A DNA stretch of 64,000 nt from CAVRTJ01 sp964507185 (lineage in GTDB: Bacteria > Acidobacteriota > UBA4820 > DSQY01). Positions 45,892 through 55,432 of the stretch are shown here, in pieces. The position numbers and the translations under genes were made by a program. Position 1 is the stretch's first letter. Each line of letters starts with the position of its first letter. The notes beneath the pieces are model-generated. The model saw nothing but the letters and a program-made list of their open reading frames with translations. It was not told where the DNA came from and ran no database searches. The DNA is taken from contig CAZDOY010000014.1 of assembly GCA_964507185.1 (NCBI GenBank), positions 11,241 to 75,240 of the forward strand, read 5' to 3'.

Positions 45892-46037
45892 GATTCCTCC
45901 TGAATGTATGCTGGACACAAAAAATACGAAGAGAGACATACGCGGGTGACGCGGACTTTGTTTCAACCGTCTTTCCGATCACCCCGGGGTTTGAGCAAAG
46001 GTCATGCTGCCCCATCGTGAATCGACGGACCGGGTGC

Positions 46038-46802
46038 TCAATCCGCCGACCTCGCCAGGGTTTGCGGGTCCCTGTTCCCCGCGAGAATCAACCGCCAGAG
46101 GTCGGCCAGTGTCCCCTGGCCGAAAACGCTCCCGGATTCCGCCGGCCTGGGTTCGTCCTCCGGCGCGACCCACCACCCTCTGATCCCGAGCTTTGAAGCG
46201 TTTTCCATATCCCAGACCCAGTCGTCACCCACCATGAGACATGCCTCCGGAGAGCACCCGATGCGATCGAGAATCTCACGGTAGTAGGCCGGATTCTCCT
46301 TGGATGCGTGCATGTTCTCGTAGGTCGTGACCAGCGCGTAGGGATGGGCGTCGACACCGACACCCGCCCAGTCCAGGCGCTGTTCAATTGCCGTCCTCGG
46401 AAACAGCGGATTCGTCGCGACGACCACCTTAAGGCCGCATTCAAAGGCCCAGCGGACGAGTTTCGGCGCCTCGGGCACCGCCTGCGTGAACCGGCGCAAC
46501 CCGGGGAATTCCTCCGAGTAGAACCGCATGAACAGCGGTTCGAGCTCGGCGCGGTCAACGCCCACCGCCGGATAGAACGTCGCCGCGAACACCTCCTCGT
46601 TCGTGGCGCCGTCTCCGCGATTCGCGGCCATGATTCTGGTTGCGCGCAGAAGCTCCCTTATGAGTCTTTCGGGCGCGATGCGGTTTCCAAGAAAACGCCC
46701 CGCGGCCTCCAGGTAGGCTGGAACGAACTGTTCCATGTCGTTCCGGAGGAGAGTGCCGTCCAGATCCAGAAGGAGGGCTTTGATCGCTGCCTGCGGTTTC
46801 AC
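46038..46802 (-). CDS. HAD-superfamily hydrolase
   Basis: A 254-residue cytoplasmic phosphatase-type protein. Motif I is 'LLLDLDGTLL' with the nucleophile Asp, motif II 'VVVATNPLFP', motif III the Lys near 'MHASKENPAYY', and motif IV 'CLMVGDDWVWDMENA'. The cap domain lies between ~20 and ~95. The start is GTG at 46802 with GGGG five bases before it. The substrate cannot be told from sequence. It lies between S46 and cfa on the same strand, about 120 bases downstream of cfa. Confidence 0.88.
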   Translation of the reverse strand: MKPQAAIKALLLDLDGTLLRNDMEQFVPAYLEAAGRFLGNRIAPERLIRELLRATRIMAANRGDGATNEEVFAATFYPAVGVDRAELEPLFMRFYSEEFPGLRRFTQAVPEAPKLVRWAFECGLKVVVATNPLFPRTAIEQRLDWAGVGVDAHPYALVTTYENMHASKENPAYYREILDRIGCSPEACLMVGDDWVWDMENASKLGIRGWWVAPEDEPRPAESGSVFGQGTLADLWRLILAGNRDPQTLARSAD

Positions 46803-46923
46803 GCATCCCCCATGGGCTCGCCCCGGACCCTCGCACGGGATGGCGGCCCGGACATCAGATTATACCCCAGGAAGGCCTCGGGACCTTTGCCGGCACCTCA
46901 GAGCCGCCCGTATGTCCCTCCTA

Positions 46924-48231
46924 TCAGCTTTCTTCCGGCGCGTACCAGTCCCTGCGGGTGAGCGGAAGTCCGCTTCGGCCGTTCTCTCCGGTCTTGATGA
47001 GAAGGCTCTGGTAGACGTTCAGCCGCCCACGCGTGAATCCGTAGGCTGATCCGGCCATGAAGAGCCGCCAGACGCGGTAGGTCGATTCGTCCACGCATTG
47101 GAGCGCCTTTTCCCGTCGACTCTCCAGCCTGCGAACCCACCGGCGGAGGGTCAGCGCATAATGTTCGCGGAGGCTCTCCACGTCCCTCACCTCAAAGCCG
47201 ACCTCCTCGGCGGCGCGAAGCGTGACGTGGATGGGCACCAGTTCGCCGTCCGGGAACACGTAGACGTCGCTGAATGAGGGTCCGCGCGTCGGTTCGTCCG
47301 TGGCGCGGCTCGCGATGCCGTGGTTCAGGAAAACCCCGCCGGGATTGAGCAGGCGCAGTGCCTGGTCGAAGTAAGTCGCCAGCAGCTTCTCACCCACGTG
47401 TTCGAACATTCCTATGCTGGCGATGGCGTCGTATCCGCGATCGTCTTCCACCTCGCGGTAGTCCCTGACCTCGACGCGGCATCGGTCGGAGAGTCCGGCG
47501 GCTGCGATTCGCTCGTTCGCCAACTCGGCCTGCGGCTCGCTCAGGGTTATACCGGTCGCGTCGACGCCGTAGCGCTTCGCCGCATAAATAGCCAGCCCGC
47601 CCCATCCGCAGCCCAGGTCCAGAAGTCTTTGGCCCGGGTTGAGGCGAAGTTTGCGGCATACCAGGTTCAGTTTGCGCTCCTGGGCCTCGTCCAGCGTCTC
47701 CTCCGGCGAATGAAAGTACGCACAGGAATACACCATGTGCCGGTCGAGCCACAGGGCGTAGAACTCGTTGGAGACGTCGTAATGGTAGCTGATGGCTTGC
47801 CGATCGCGTTCCACCGAATGGCGCTTGCCGGAGAGCCTGGCCGGCCCTCGGGCACCAACTGGGTGGTCCTTTCCTGCCGGAAGACGCAAGAGGTCCTTCG
47901 CCGCGAGCAGCTTGGTGCGCCAGCCGCCCGTCTTTTCGCCCAGAAAGTCCGCAAGCGCGAACACCGATTCGACGTCGCCTTCGATGTCCACCTCGCCGTA
48001 CAGGAAGGCCTCGGCCAGCCCCACTTCGCTGCCGGCGAGCAACATGGCCCGAAGCGACCCCGGATGCTTCAGGATGATCGTGGTGCGGGAGACCGGATCC
48101 TCGGGCCACACGCTCCCGTCCCACAGGCGAAAGCCTGCCCCGATGGCCGGCGCGCCTCCGAAGAGATCCTGCAGAATCTTCAATGTCAGGCGCCTTGCTT
48201 GTCCGGATGAGGAATGAGCCTTTTCCGACAT
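46924..48231 (-). CDS. cfa: Cyclopropane-fatty-acyl-phospholipid synthase-type methyltransferase
   Basis: A 435-residue enzyme that transfers a methylene from S-adenosylmethionine to unsaturated membrane acyl chains. The N-terminal lipid-binding part (~30-150) is followed by the methyltransferase: 'YHYDVSNEFYALWLD', 'MVYSCAYF', SAM loop 'LLDLGCGWGGLAIYAA', 'IGMFEHVGEKLL' and 'FPDGELVPIHVTL'. The 'YDAIASIGMFEHVG' and 'MAGSAYGFTRGRLNVYQSLL' ends match the Cfa family. AAGGAGG five bases upstream fixes the ATG at 48231. A weak promoter lies after the serC terminator. Confidence 0.95.
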   Translation of the reverse strand: MSEKAHSSSGQARRLTLKILQDLFGGAPAIGAGFRLWDGSVWPEDPVSRTTIILKHPGSLRAMLLAGSEVGLAEAFLYGEVDIEGDVESVFALADFLGEKTGGWRTKLLAAKDLLRLPAGKDHPVGARGPARLSGKRHSVERDRQAISYHYDVSNEFYALWLDRHMVYSCAYFHSPEETLDEAQERKLNLVCRKLRLNPGQRLLDLGCGWGGLAIYAAKRYGVDATGITLSEPQAELANERIAAAGLSDRCRVEVRDYREVEDDRGYDAIASIGMFEHVGEKLLATYFDQALRLLNPGGVFLNHGIASRATDEPTRGPSFSDVYVFPDGELVPIHVTLRAAEEVGFEVRDVESLREHYALTLRRWVRRLESRREKALQCVDESTYRVWRLFMAGSAYGFTRGRLNVYQSLLIKTGENGRSGLPLTRRDWYAPEES

Positions 48232-48292
48232 GCCGTCCTCCTTGTGGTGCGGTGCTTTTCCCTGTTCGAATCCTCCTTCCTTGTCCACATCG

Positions 48293-48320
48293 ATACTAAC
48301 GTCTCACCCAGAGATTGCAA
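48293..48320 (-). promoter_or_regulatory. Candidate promoter of cfa
   Basis: On the minus strand TTGCAA (48320-48315) is followed after 16 bases by TAGTAT (48298-48293). It lies just downstream of the serC terminator and ~60 bases before the cfa ATG. Confidence 0.35.
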
Positions 48321-48349
48321 GTCAGTCAATTGCCCTCAACGCCATGTAC

Positions 48350-48379
48350 AAAAAAAAGGGCGGCCCGGCCGGCCGCCCT
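48350..48379 (-). terminator. Rho-independent terminator after serC
   Basis: On the minus strand GGGCGGCCGGCCGGGCCGCCC forms a long GC stem followed by TTTTTTT. It lies ~25 bases after the serC stop and ends the DUF1015-serA-serC operon. Confidence 0.9.
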
Positions 48380-48404
48380 CCTTCTCACGACGTTTCACGG
48401 CGCT

Positions 48405-49502
48405 TCAGCCGTTTTTCTTCACGAACTCCTCCATGAAACCGCAGAGGGTTTCGACCTGGTCCACGGTCACGGCGTTGTACATCGACACACGGATGCCTCC
48501 CATGGTCCTGTAGCCCTTGAGACCGACCATTCCCGCGGCCCTGGCTTCCGCCACGAACCGCGCGTCCAGGTCTTCGCTCGGAAGGTTGAAATCCACGTTC
48601 ATGAAGGAACGGTCGTCTTTCACCTTCACGTAACCCTTATAGAATTCGGGGTAGGTGTCGATGACGCCGTAGAGCAGTTCGCCCTTTTTCAGGTTGTTCC
48701 TGTAGATTGCGTCCAGGCCGCCGATGGACTTGTTGTGGGCGAGGACGTTCCTCAGGATGTAAACCGAGAAGCAGGGCGGCGTGTTGAAGAGGCTGTTCTT
48801 CGCGGCCTGCACTTTGTACTGCAGCATGTTGGGCAGGTTTTCGGCGCACATCTCGAGGAAGTCGTCGCGGATCAGCGCCACCACCAGCCCCGACGGGCCG
48901 AGGTTCTTCTGGGCCCCGGCGTAGATAAAGCCGAAGGGCTTCACGTCGAAGGGCCGCCACATCATATCGGACGACATGTCGGCCACCAGCGGAACGCCGC
49001 CGGTCTGCGGGAAGTCTTTCCACTGCGTGCCGTAGATCGTATTGTTGGAGCAGAAGTGCACGTAGGCCGAGTCGGGATTGACATGGATCTCTTCGGGACG
49101 CGGCAGGCGGTTGAACTTGTCTTCCTCCGTGGACACGATGGCCCTTGCGGCGTCTCCCGCGACTGTCTTCGCCTCCTTGAAGGCCTTCTTCGCCCAGTTT
49201 CCAGTCACGATGTAATCGGCCTTGCGCCCCGAATGGAGAATGTTCATGGGAAGCATGGCGAACTGGAGATTTCCGCCGCCCTGCAGCAGGAGTACCTTGT
49301 AGTTGTCGGGGACGTTCAGGAGCTCCTTCACGAGTGCGATGGCCTCGTTGTGAACCGCATCGTATTCCTTGGACCGGTGGGAGATCTCCATGACGGACAT
49401 TCCCGTTCCTTCGAAATCCAGCAGCTCCGCCTTCGCCCGCTCGAGAGCCTGAACCGGAAGCCCGGCTGGGCCGGCGTAGAAATTGATAACCCGATTAGCC
49501 AT
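48405..49502 (-). CDS. serC: Phosphoserine aminotransferase SerC
   Basis: A 365-residue class V aminotransferase making 3-phosphoserine from 3-phosphohydroxypyruvate and glutamate with pyridoxal phosphate. 'INFYAGPAGLPVQALERA' start, 'MSVMEISHRSKEYDAVH', 'LLLQGGGNLQFAMLPMN' and the PLP Lys in 'FIYAGAQKNLGPSGLV' are diagnostic. The ATG at 49502 has AGGAGAAGG upstream; the frame reads through further but that part is not coding. It lies 17 bases downstream of serA. Confidence 0.97.
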   Translation of the reverse strand: MANRVINFYAGPAGLPVQALERAKAELLDFEGTGMSVMEISHRSKEYDAVHNEAIALVKELLNVPDNYKVLLLQGGGNLQFAMLPMNILHSGRKADYIVTGNWAKKAFKEAKTVAGDAARAIVSTEEDKFNRLPRPEEIHVNPDSAYVHFCSNNTIYGTQWKDFPQTGGVPLVADMSSDMMWRPFDVKPFGFIYAGAQKNLGPSGLVVALIRDDFLEMCAENLPNMLQYKVQAAKNSLFNTPPCFSVYILRNVLAHNKSIGGLDAIYRNNLKKGELLYGVIDTYPEFYKGYVKVKDDRSFMNVDFNLPSEDLDARFVAEARAAGMVGLKGYRTMGGIRVSMYNAVTVDQVETLCGFMEEFVKKNG

Positions 49503-49519
49503 GACCTTCTCCTCTTTTT

Positions 49520-50392
49520 CTATTTTCCGAAGCCGGAAATGATATCCACGATGATGTCCCCGATTCGCAAGAGGTTCTCCTTGCTGGACGCGCCGATGTG
49601 GGGCGTCATCAGGACATTCGACGCACGCAGGAGCGGGCTCGACGGATCGGGCGGATCGGAGTACCACACGTCCGTCGCGTAGGCCCTCACCTTCCCGGAC
49701 TCAAGCGCCTCCGCCAGGTCCGCCTCGACCACGACCTTGCCGCGGCCCGTGTTCACCAGGATCACGCCGTCCTTCATCTTGGCGATCATGGTCCGGTTCA
49801 CCATGCCCTTCGTCTCGTCGGTGAGCGGCGTGTGCATGCTGATGTAGTCCGCCGACGCGAGCACGTCGTCGAGGCCCTTGATCTCGGCCACCGGATGGTT
49901 CTGGACGAAGGGGTCGTAAGCCACCACCTTCATGCCGAAGGCGGCGGCACGTTTGGCCACTTCCGTGCCGATGAGACCCACGCCCAGGAGGCCGAGCGTC
50001 TTCTGATAGAGCTCGGTGCGCTTGAGTTCCTTCTTGATCCACTTGCCTTCCTTCATGCTGTTGTGACCTTCGACGATGCGGTTCGGCACGGCCAGCATGA
50101 GCGCCATGGTCAGTTCGGCCACGGCGACAGACGAAGCCTGGGGGGTGTTTCTAACCTCTATCCCCCTGGCCTTGCAGGTTTCCCGATCCACGTTGTCCAG
50201 GCCCACACCGCCGCGAATGACCAGCTTGAGGTTCGGGGCGCCTTCCAGGAACTCCTTCGTTACCTTGGTTTTGGATCGGATGAGCAGGACATCCGCCTCG
50301 GAGAGCCTGCCCATGTCCTCGTAAACGTCGCCGAAGGTCTTCAGGCGGCCCGGAAGCGTCGCGTCGAATGCATCCGCGATCAGGATCTTCAT
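49520..50392 (-). CDS. serA: D-3-phosphoglycerate dehydrogenase SerA, short form without ACT domain
   Basis: A 290-residue D-2-hydroxyacid dehydrogenase. The NAD fold shows 'LGLLGVGLIGTEVAKRAAAF', substrate Arg in 'VIRGGVGLDNVD', and the catalytic Glu/His in 'MTPHIGASSKENLLRIG'. It is the short form without the regulatory ACT domain of E. coli SerA, so serine feedback is not expected at this enzyme. The ATG at 50392 has GGAGG six bases upstream; the ATG at 50398 overlaps that site. Order serA-serC plus DUF1015 supports phosphoglycerate rather than another hydroxyacid. Confidence 0.93.
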   Translation of the reverse strand: MKILIADAFDATLPGRLKTFGDVYEDMGRLSEADVLLIRSKTKVTKEFLEGAPNLKLVIRGGVGLDNVDRETCKARGIEVRNTPQASSVAVAELTMALMLAVPNRIVEGHNSMKEGKWIKKELKRTELYQKTLGLLGVGLIGTEVAKRAAAFGMKVVAYDPFVQNHPVAEIKGLDDVLASADYISMHTPLTDETKGMVNRTMIAKMKDGVILVNTGRGKVVVEADLAEALESGKVRAYATDVWYSDPPDPSSPLLRASNVLMTPHIGASSKENLLRIGDIIVDIISGFGK

Positions 50393-50477
50393 CTTCATCC
50401 TCCAGTTCATCCAAGAGGCGGGAAGGGGGCGGCAACCCCGGCAGGGCCGGCCGCCCGTACCCCGCAGCTCGTGCAAA

Positions 50478-51716
50478 TCACTCTTCTATCAGCCTCACGA
50501 TCAGCCCCGATCGAAGTTTCGGTTCGAACCAGGTGGACTTGGGCGGCATGACATGGCCGGAGTCCGCCACGGACATGAGCTGTTCCAGCGACGTCGGGTA
50601 CAGGGAAAAGGCGACGGCCCATCCCTCCCCGACCCGCTTTTCAAGCTCCCCGGTGCCCCGGATTCCGCCTACAAAATCGATGCGCTCGTCGGTCCGCGGA
50701 TCCTCGATGCCCAGGATCGGTGTCAGCAGGTTCTCCTGAAGGATGGAGACGTCCAGGCTCTTTACGGGATCGTCCGCCGCGAACGTCCCCTCCTTTGCGC
50801 GAAGGCTGTACCATCGGCCGCCGAGGAACATGCCGAACCGCCTGGGCGCACCGGGCCTCGGATCCGTAGACGGCGACACGTCGAAACGTTCCTTGACCTT
50901 GTCCGCGAAGAGCTCCGGCGACAGGCTGTTCAGGTCCTTGACCACGCGGTTGTAGTCCAGGATCTGCAGCTGATCGTGAGGAAAGACCACGGCCATGAAG
51001 TATTCGAAGGGCTCCTCGCCGGTGTGGGTCGCGCTCTTCGCGCGGAGAGCCTGACCGGTTCTCACGGCGGCGGCCGTCCGGTGATGGCCGTCGGCGACGT
51101 AGAGCGCGGGCACCGCGGCGAAGTGGCGCTCGAGGGCCGCGATGTCTTTGTCGTCCGCCACGACCCAGACCGTGTGTCCGATGCCGTCCTCCGTCACCAG
51201 GTCGTAGACCGGGTCGCAGCTCCTGGCCCTGTCGACGATCTCGTCGATGGCGGACCTGGACCGGTAGGTGAGAAACACGGGTTCCGCGTTGGCGTTCTGT
51301 TCGGTCACGTGGCGCGTGCGGTCGTCTTCTTTGTTCTTTCGGGTGAACTCGTGTTTCTTGATCAGGCCGTCTTCGTACTCTTTCACGGAGCAGAGACAGA
51401 CGATCCCCGCCTGAACGTGTTCTCCCATCTTCTGCTGGTAGACGTACAGGCAGGGCTGCGACTCCTTGACGAGGGCCCCCTCGGAGATGAAGCGCCTCAG
51501 GTTTTCGACGCCTTTGGCATAGACCCTGTCGTCGTAGAGGGAAACGGAGGGATCGAGATCGATTTCGGGCTTGCCCACGTGAAGGAAGCTGTACGGATTA
51601 CCCTGCGCGAGGGCCCTGGCTTCATCCGAGTTGATCACGTCGTACGGGAAGCTGGCGATTTTGTCGGCGAGTTCAGGCTTCGGCCTGTACCCTCGAAAAG
51701 GCTTGATGCGAGACAT
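50478..51716 (-). CDS. DUF1015 family protein of the serine operon
   Basis: A 412-residue soluble protein with the DUF1015 signatures 'KIASFPYDVINSDEARALAQ', 'NPYSFLHVGKPEIDLD', 'LYVADGHHRTAAAVR' and 'RDDYNRVVKDLNS'-type later blocks ('LQILDYNRVVKDLN'). Its place just before serA and serC is conserved in many bacteria. An enzymatic role in serine metabolism (a kinase-like function has been discussed for related archaeal and bacterial members) fits, but its reaction here is inferred from context. AGGGGG precedes the ATG. It is followed by 85 bases then serA. Confidence 0.9.
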   Translation of the reverse strand: MSRIKPFRGYRPKPELADKIASFPYDVINSDEARALAQGNPYSFLHVGKPEIDLDPSVSLYDDRVYAKGVENLRRFISEGALVKESQPCLYVYQQKMGEHVQAGIVCLCSVKEYEDGLIKKHEFTRKNKEDDRTRHVTEQNANAEPVFLTYRSRSAIDEIVDRARSCDPVYDLVTEDGIGHTVWVVADDKDIAALERHFAAVPALYVADGHHRTAAAVRTGQALRAKSATHTGEEPFEYFMAVVFPHDQLQILDYNRVVKDLNSLSPELFADKVKERFDVSPSTDPRPGAPRRFGMFLGGRWYSLRAKEGTFAADDPVKSLDVSILQENLLTPILGIEDPRTDERIDFVGGIRGTGELEKRVGEGWAVAFSLYPTSLEQLMSVADSGHVMPPKSTWFEPKLRSGLIVRLIEE

Positions 51717-52070
51717 AGTAACCCCCTGGCGGGCTGATTTCCTCTGAAGTGAGATTTCGCCAAAAACGCGCGCCGGCTACGCCCGCGACCTGGTGCCGGG
51801 TTGCGAGACGTCAGCATAGAACAGGCCCGCGGTACGTTCAAGATGGGGCCTGGGCGCCCGCGCGCCAAGCGCGCCACCTCGCCCACGGCCGCGAAGGTCT
51901 TTCGTGCTCCGGCTGAGGCTCGAAGCCTTATCCTCTAGAGTTTGATGGACGAGTCCAATACAAAATCGCGTCTTCTGATGTCCGCGCCCCGGCATCGACG
52001 GCGGCGCGACGTCGTGCATTCGGAGCCTTGGCGCCGGCAACGCTACCTGCGAGGGTTTCTCAGCAGGCTG
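51717..52070 (-). other. Intergenic region upstream of the serine operon
   Basis: No gene seen. It contains a GC-rich hairpin (GCGCGC-type, 51860-51875) without a T-run and a short AT-rich part near 51935-51965 that could hold the operon promoter, but no box pair is convincing. Confidence 0.35.
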
Positions 52071-54188
52071 CTATTGCCCGTAGGTGATCACCACCTTGCC
52101 GAGGTCTTTCGACACCCTCAAGCCGTTTCCGCTGTAACCGTACAACTCGTAAAAGATCAGCGGACTCGCGTCGGCCGACAGGTCGCTCGTATCGTGGTCG
52201 AACGGAACGCCGGAGGAGAAATCCGGGTGTTCCACGTCATCGGCCAGGTCCAGGGCGGGCCTTGCAGGATACTGCGCCACAAAGATCTGGTCCGAAGGCG
52301 GAGCCTGGGGGCTGAGCTGGTAGACATCGGCGTTTCTGAGGAGGGTCAGCGCGTAGATCCTGAAGGTATCGTCTGCGATGATCGGATTGGTGGAACCGTC
52401 GTAGACGCCGTCGTATTCTCCGGGCGGAGCATGGCCCGCAGGATAGACCACGGAATGGTAGAGCCCGTACGGCGTCGATGGGCTGGCGATCAGGGATCCG
52501 GCTAGGTTCCCGAAGCTGTCGCTCACCGGCGTCACCGTCCCTACCTGCGCCCCCATCCCGAAGTAGAAGGCCACATTGTAGTGCACGAGCGGCGCAAAGA
52601 TGCCGTGCATGTAGACGGTGGAACCCGGCGCGACGTTCAGGAAGCGGTCGCTGGGTACGGCGTGAGAAGTATCCGCATAGGAGGCCCACGTAGGCTCCGG
52701 CCCCTGCCTGCACTCGCTGCCAGAGGCATCGACGATATAGGCGCCGACGATCTTCGAGGCCTCATATCCCGTGTCGTCGACGGCCGTGACCTTGACGAGA
52801 TACTGACCGCCCGCCAGGGACGAGGTGTCCCAGACTACTCCCCAGTCGTTGAACGACGAGCCTATGCCGTCCGGTGCGAGGTGCCCGTTCGTGTCGGGAT
52901 TCATACTGCCCCCCACCACGGCCATGTTGGACCATATCCCCCCGTCGTCCTCAATCCCGTTGCCATTCGAGTCGGGATAGTAGGCAAAGGACACGTGCGC
53001 TATGGTATCGTCGACCATGTCTCCCGTCACGGTCAGGGTATCCGCCAGGGCAACACGCACCGTGACTGACGCATGGCAGTCGATTTCCGACAGGGTCATG
53101 TCGCCGATCTTGGGCGCCCGCGCCAGACCATCCCGCAGCGTAATGAAGTCCATGTACGGGAAGCGTTCGCCGCAGGACGCGGTGTAGCAAAGGTTCGACG
53201 CGTAGTCTTTTTGAAGCGGGTCCGTGTTGCTGTTTGACGTACTGTAGCCAAACGCCATGGGGGTGTCGGGCCCGACGAGACGCGCGCCTCCGGCACCGCC
53301 GTTGTAGGCATCCGTCAAGGCATCCACTGGAAACTGGAAATCAACGAAGTAACCCCGTCCCCACGTCGCATTGGAAGCACCGTGAACGACCAGACGGCTC
53401 CGTCCGAAGTCCCACGCAGCGCCATCGGCCGTTGGATCTTGGGGCACCACGGCATCCTTCGTTCCGGCGTTTCCCCACCACACGAGGTCACCGGGCGCAG
53501 ACAACGTGTTGTTGGAAACGATTTCCGGGGCGACGCACTGGCTTTGCAGGTCGTTGAAGTAGATCTTCAGGTCGTCACCGTCGTTCACGGCAGGCGGAAC
53601 GCTGAGGTCCTTGTTCTTTCCGCCTCCGCTGTCCCCGTCCAGCACGACGGTGAATTCCTTGTACCCGTCCCCGTCGCACTCGATGAGCAGGTTGTACGTC
53701 ACGTTGCCCCAGGGATCGCCGCCCGTCCTGGTCCCCGCCGTTTCCGCGCTCGCGGTCAGCGGCATGGCGTCCAGCCGGATCCTGTAATAGAAGACTCCGG
53801 CATCGGTGTTGTAGGCGAAGTAGGCACTGGGTAAGTAAGGCGCATCCCCACTCGCTATCTCGACCGCCCCCGCCGGCCTCGAACCGCCCGTGGAACAGTC
53901 CTCTTTGCCCGTCTGATCCCTTATTGGCGCTCCGGCCTGCGTGTATGCCACCCAGCCTCCGGCCCCGAGATCTTCTGCGGGCCAGTCGGCAGGCGCCTGG
54001 TTGAGAGCGGCCTTCGAGTTCCTGCCTTCTGCCGGTTGGCCCGCCGAACCGGTGCCGGGCAGCACGCCGGCTCCGTAAGCCGTGCCGCCCGCGAGGGAAA
54101 TAATCAGGAGAACGGCCACAACGCACCGCTTCGCCGCGCCGGAACTCGCTCCCATCCCGTGATGGTCCTGCACTCTGCTTATGAACAT
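52071..54188 (-). CDS. Large secreted protein of unknown function
   Basis: A ~705-residue protein with a signal peptide after a short basic start ('CVVAVLLIISLAGGTAYGAG'). The mature part is Asp/Gly/Thr/Ser-rich beta-type sequence without enzyme motifs that I can name. A CBM-like or FG-GAP-like N-half ('NVTYNLLIECDGDGYKEFTV', 'GDPWGNV') is followed by Ig-like regions ('ADTLTVTGDM', 'GGQYLVKVTAVDDTGYEA') and a calcium-type 'DSNGNGIEDDG' loop. The C-end 'ELYGYSGNGLRVSKDLGK' resembles nothing I recognise. No sorting signal is seen. ATG at 54188 or GTG at 54197 are possible starts. Probably a surface or extracellular adhesion or binding protein, a guess. Confidence 0.75.
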   Translation of the reverse strand: MFISRVQDHHGMGASSGAAKRCVVAVLLIISLAGGTAYGAGVLPGTGSAGQPAEGRNSKAALNQAPADWPAEDLGAGGWVAYTQAGAPIRDQTGKEDCSTGGSRPAGAVEIASGDAPYLPSAYFAYNTDAGVFYYRIRLDAMPLTASAETAGTRTGGDPWGNVTYNLLIECDGDGYKEFTVVLDGDSGGGKNKDLSVPPAVNDGDDLKIYFNDLQSQCVAPEIVSNNTLSAPGDLVWWGNAGTKDAVVPQDPTADGAAWDFGRSRLVVHGASNATWGRGYFVDFQFPVDALTDAYNGGAGGARLVGPDTPMAFGYSTSNSNTDPLQKDYASNLCYTASCGERFPYMDFITLRDGLARAPKIGDMTLSEIDCHASVTVRVALADTLTVTGDMVDDTIAHVSFAYYPDSNGNGIEDDGGIWSNMAVVGGSMNPDTNGHLAPDGIGSSFNDWGVVWDTSSLAGGQYLVKVTAVDDTGYEASKIVGAYIVDASGSECRQGPEPTWASYADTSHAVPSDRFLNVAPGSTVYMHGIFAPLVHYNVAFYFGMGAQVGTVTPVSDSFGNLAGSLIASPSTPYGLYHSVVYPAGHAPPGEYDGVYDGSTNPIIADDTFRIYALTLLRNADVYQLSPQAPPSDQIFVAQYPARPALDLADDVEHPDFSSGVPFDHDTSDLSADASPLIFYELYGYSGNGLRVSKDLGKVVITYGQ

Positions 54189-54523
54189 GGCCTGCACCCC
54201 TCTCCCAAGGAAGGATCCGCAAGGGTGAATCGCTATCCCCGCAACCCCTTTTTTCTGTCACTTTACCGATATAATGGGTCGATCTTTGAGCAAAAACAAG
54301 CGGCGCGGCCCGTATTGCCCGGCCGTTTTGATATTGGGCGCCCTCGCGCAGGGTGGCCATTCCGGGGGGCTTACACCGCCGATTGGAGCGTGTCCTTCGT
54401 GCGCCAAAAGGCCCGTTAGGACCTCGGTCGCCGACCGTTTCTGATGCGGAATACCCGTTCTGCGGTGTATACTCCCGTTCTTGGGTTTCACCGGGTCCGT
54501 ATCTTCATGGGAGGAATGAGATC
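54189..54523. other. Divergent intergenic region upstream of the proline dehydrogenase gene
   Basis: No gene seen. TATAAT at 54270-54275 and TATACT at 54468-54473 on the plus strand and TATATC on the minus strand are possible -10 boxes; -35 matches are weak. The second lies ~50 bases before the dehydrogenase ATG. Confidence 0.35.
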
Positions 54524-55432
54524 ATGTCCATGCTCGCGGTGAGAAAAACCGTCGCCAATTCGATCCCTGGCAGGCTCGTGAGGGTATTCGCTTCACCTTA
54601 CGTCTCGGGGGACTCGCTCGAAAAGGGACTCGCTTTCGCCGACGCCCTGTACAAGGAAAAGGGCATCGAGGCGACCATGGACGTGCTGGGCGAGGCCGAG
54701 ACGACCCGGGAAAAGGTACGCGGCGCGGTCGAACTCTACCTGAGGACCCTCGATGCGATCAAGGAGCGCCAGTACTGCTCCATTTCGGTCAAACCGGGCC
54801 ATTTCGGCTACTACGTCGACCCCGACTTCTGCAGGAAGAACCTCGAAGAACTGGCATCCGCCTGCCAATCGGCCGGACGCGGTCTCACCATCGACATGGA
54901 GGACACGGATCTCACGGATTTCACGTTGCAGCTCTACAAAGAATTGAAGCCGAAGTACCCCGTGCTGGGCACCGTTCTCCAGTCCCGCCTCTACCGGACC
55001 GAAGCCGACATCGATATGCTGGACGGCCTCAACGCCCACGTGCGAGCCTGCATAGGTATTTACAACGTACCGGCGGACAAGGCCTACCAGAACAAGCGCG
55101 ACATGAAGGAAAACCTCCTCAAGATCATCGAGAAGCTCTTCGACAGAGGTCACTACGTCTGCGTCGCCACGCACGACCTCGGATATCTCGAAAAAGCGCG
55201 AGCACTCATCGCCCGCAAGAAAATCCCCAAGGACCGCTACGAATTCCAGATGCTCGTCGGTGTCCCCCGGGACCGCGTGCAGAGGGAACTCGTGGAGGCC
55301 GGCGAGAAGGTGAGGCTCTACGTGCCCTTCGCGGTTAATTGGGACGACGCGATCGCCTACCTGCGGCGGCGCATGATCGAGAGCCCCTCCATGACGGGCC
55401 TCGTGCTCAAGAACCTGGTCAAGCGGAGCTGA
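54524..55432 (+). CDS. Proline dehydrogenase (single-domain PRODH)
   Basis: A 302-residue FAD-dependent enzyme that oxidises proline to pyrroline-5-carboxylate. Motifs: 'SISVKPGHFGYY', 'GLTIDMEDTDLTDFTL', 'LGTVLQSRLYRTEADI', 'VCVATHDLGYL', 'YEFQMLVGVPRDRVQ', and 'LYVPFAVNWDDAIAYLRRR' with the substrate-binding Arg pair. It lacks the aldehyde dehydrogenase half of PutA; the partner gene is not in the window. GGGAGG precedes the ATG by nine bases. Proline from the many peptidases here is a likely substrate source. Confidence 0.93.
   Translation: MSMLAVRKTVANSIPGRLVRVFASPYVSGDSLEKGLAFADALYKEKGIEATMDVLGEAETTREKVRGAVELYLRTLDAIKERQYCSISVKPGHFGYYVDPDFCRKNLEELASACQSAGRGLTIDMEDTDLTDFTLQLYKELKPKYPVLGTVLQSRLYRTEADIDMLDGLNAHVRACIGIYNVPADKAYQNKRDMKENLLKIIEKLFDRGHYVCVATHDLGYLEKARALIARKKIPKDRYEFQMLVGVPRDRVQRELVEAGEKVRLYVPFAVNWDDAIAYLRRRMIESPSMTGLVLKNLVKRS

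Noticed and set aside
48255..48285. A T-loop-like GTTCGAATCC sequence suggesting a tRNA
   Set aside because: No matching acceptor stem, anticodon arm or CCA end is found; it lies in the cfa leader.
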